Source of the DNA: Progne subis subis
Taxonomy: Eukaryota; Chordata; Aves; Passeriformes; Hirundinidae
Assembly: GCA_022316685.1 (NCBI GenBank)
Contig: JAKJHU010000046.1
Span: forward strand, 4,005,001-4,069,000
Direction of reading: 5' to 3'
Length of the DNA: 64,000 bases
The notes under the pieces are model-generated. The model did not search any database and was not told where the DNA came from. It saw only the letters and a list, made by a program, of their open reading frames with translations. Both the position numbers and the translations under genes were made by a program. This document shows, piece after piece, positions 62,322 through 64,000 of this stretch. Every line of letters starts with the position of its first letter. Positions within the stretch are counted from its first letter, which is position 1.

Positions 62322-64000
62322 CTGGAAGAAAGAAAATAAAAAGAAGAATTAAATTCATCTCAGAGACAGCCAGTCAAACAGCAGGCCCTGGAAATTATCC
62401 TACTATCTCTCCAGGAGGGCATTTTTGTATAAAGGTCTTGTTGGGTTTCCAAACTTTATGTAAGTAGCAAAATTTACTATAGCCAGACTTCCTTTAGCTG
62501 GACTAAACTGGATCATTCAAAAATGTACTGTAAGGAAACTGCCACAGAGTTTGGGTCATGCAAACTATTGTTATTTTGCAATTTTTCCTGTCTGGCTTTT
62601 TTTTTCCCCTCTTCAAGTCAAACACACAGACTTCTGCTTCACATATCACATTCTTCCTCACCAGAGAAAAACCCAAAACAACTGATTTTCTGTGTCTGAG
62701 CCTTGATGCAGTACAATCACAGAGTCAATATGCTTAGGTCCTTTTACACCTGTTTTTAAACAAATACTGGATCAAATTATGAAAGGGATTCTATGGTATG
62801 GTTTCCTCTTCATAGCAGAGAAGACTCAACCCAGTGACCCAACAAGTCTGTTCCACTCTGTGATCACACAGCACATGGAGACATAAAGGAATGATTGTTA
62901 CCGTATAGGGAGACATGTTTGTTTTGCAGATGAGGAAAACTTTATTTGCATCACACCCAGTAACTTGAATCTGACCTAGAGCACCTCCTCTGTTACAAAA
63001 CCACAAGTGCTGGAGATGCTGAAGCCTTCCAAGCTTGCCCTCTGTCCTTAAAAAATTACCACCATCACTTTGCCTAAATTTGTCTAGCTTGAACATTTAG
63101 ACAGTGGATCTTGTTACATTTCTATCAACCACTTTTAAATTAAAAACTATTAATTTTATACATATTCTGCTTACATAGGTCCTGTATTCATCCAGCCTCT
63201 TTAAAATAAGTGCCATCACACTATGGCTATGAAACTATGCTGAATCACCCATTATCAGGTTTTTCAGAGAATAAAATTGTGTCTTTCCAACTCTTCAAAG
63301 CTTTAACCAAGATACAGGCTGCTGTTGTTTTGGAAATGCATGGTAGTATGGGAGGAATGAAAATATTTTAGTTCCAAAATACAAAGGACATTGCAGCCCT
63401 ACTACTGATGAAATCCCACCTGTGATTCATATCTGACCCTCTGATTCAAAGCTGAGCTGTCTCATGCTGTCTGTAGGCAGTGATAGCACATGCTTGCCCC
63501 TGTGTGGACATGAATATATAATATATATCCACACACACTTCCTGCATCCCCCAGCTCATTACAGCACTCCCTGGATTTAGAATCCAAATGAAAGGAGCAA
63601 ATAAAGCACTATAATACGTACTGAATATTCACATCCTTCCTCCTAGTTATGCTCATCTAATATTTACTGGTTAAAATAACCTGGAGACATTCAATCTTTG
63701 AAAACACATCCTTTTCATTATCATATGAAAAACCTTACACTTTTGAAAGGCCAATAATGTTCACTGTTCATGGAAGAAATGGGGTTGGATGGAACAGAAA
63801 CTAAGGGATTTCACTGAAAGCAGTTTCCTGACTGAAGTCATGATCAATCCAACTATAGCCTAAATGAGAAATGAGAAGATAACTTTTTAATTTCAAGGGA
63901 TTCTGCTCTGAAGAGACTGTAACGGCTCTATGGATTTACAGGTTTATTAATGCTCAACTACCTCCCCAAAGGACACTGTTAATCACCAGCAAACCATTTT
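62322..64000 (-). other. MARCHF8: MARCHF8 intron (partial)
   Basis: Minus-strand sequence upstream of the terminal exon. I looked for the preceding exon (first transmembrane helix, loop before GILEW) and did not find it, so the intron runs past the right edge. It holds copy B of the duplicated element and an AT-rich run near 63512-63530. Confidence 0.7.
62354..62494. repeat. 140-bp duplicated element, copy B (in MARCHF8 intron)
   Basis: It matches 56604-56746 over about 140 bp with scattered differences. It starts only about 30 nt upstream (minus sense) of the terminal exon acceptor, next to its polypyrimidine tract. Confidence 0.85.

Overview
The window is vertebrate nuclear DNA, almost certainly from a bird. 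Several truncated CR1 LINE copies are recognisable from their conserved 3' regions. The P450 exons resemble chicken CYP2H/CYP2C more than any mammalian family I know, and the introns are short compared with mammalian orthologues. One SINE at about 3.25-3.38 kb joins a tRNA-Ile-like head to a CR1-like tail. That architecture is known from songbirds (the TguSINE1 type), so a passerine is the best guess. There are no bacterial-style operons, and most long reading frames in this sequence are chance.

All three recognisable genes lie on the minus strand. From left to right they are: (1) the first three coding exons of a CYP2C/CYP2H-like cytochrome P450 (890-2710), with a TATA-type promoter just upstream and the other exons beyond the left edge; (2) about 20.5 kb of gene-poor sequence with a tRNA-Ile/CR1 SINE, a roughly 240-bp polypurine tract, A/C-rich low-complexity tracts and CR1 fragments; (3) a complete 14-exon ALOX5 (5-lipoxygenase) gene, coding 23676-49880; (4) a GC-rich ALOX5 promoter region followed by a 52-bp minisatellite (50082-50445); (5) about 7 kb of intergenic sequence; (6) the terminal coding exon of MARCHF8 (62017-62321), a probable long 3'UTR reaching to about 57.47 kb, and upstream intron sequence to the right edge.

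ALOX5 could be rebuilt exon by exon. All 14 exons have GT/AG boundaries, the phases join, and the coding total is 2025 nt (674 residues plus stop), the same length as human 5-LOX. The iron-ligand histidines and asparagine, the FY cork and the membrane-facing tryptophans are intact. Several regulatory positions known from human work differ: the MK2 site is Thr272, the basic residues near position 158 and Arg521 are lost, the 654-656 lysine triplet is broken, and the C-terminal iron-ligand residue is Val instead of Ile.

The genes do not form a pathway here. ALOX5 makes leukotriene precursors, MARCHF8 is a membrane E3 ubiquitin ligase acting on immune receptors, and the P450 is probably a hepatic mono-oxygenase. 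I see no undescribed system. The points most worth a second look are the minisatellite beside the ALOX5 promoter, a strong in-frame alternative acceptor for ALOX5 exon 5, the regulatory-site changes, a 140-bp element present twice around MARCHF8, and a gene orientation that differs from human.
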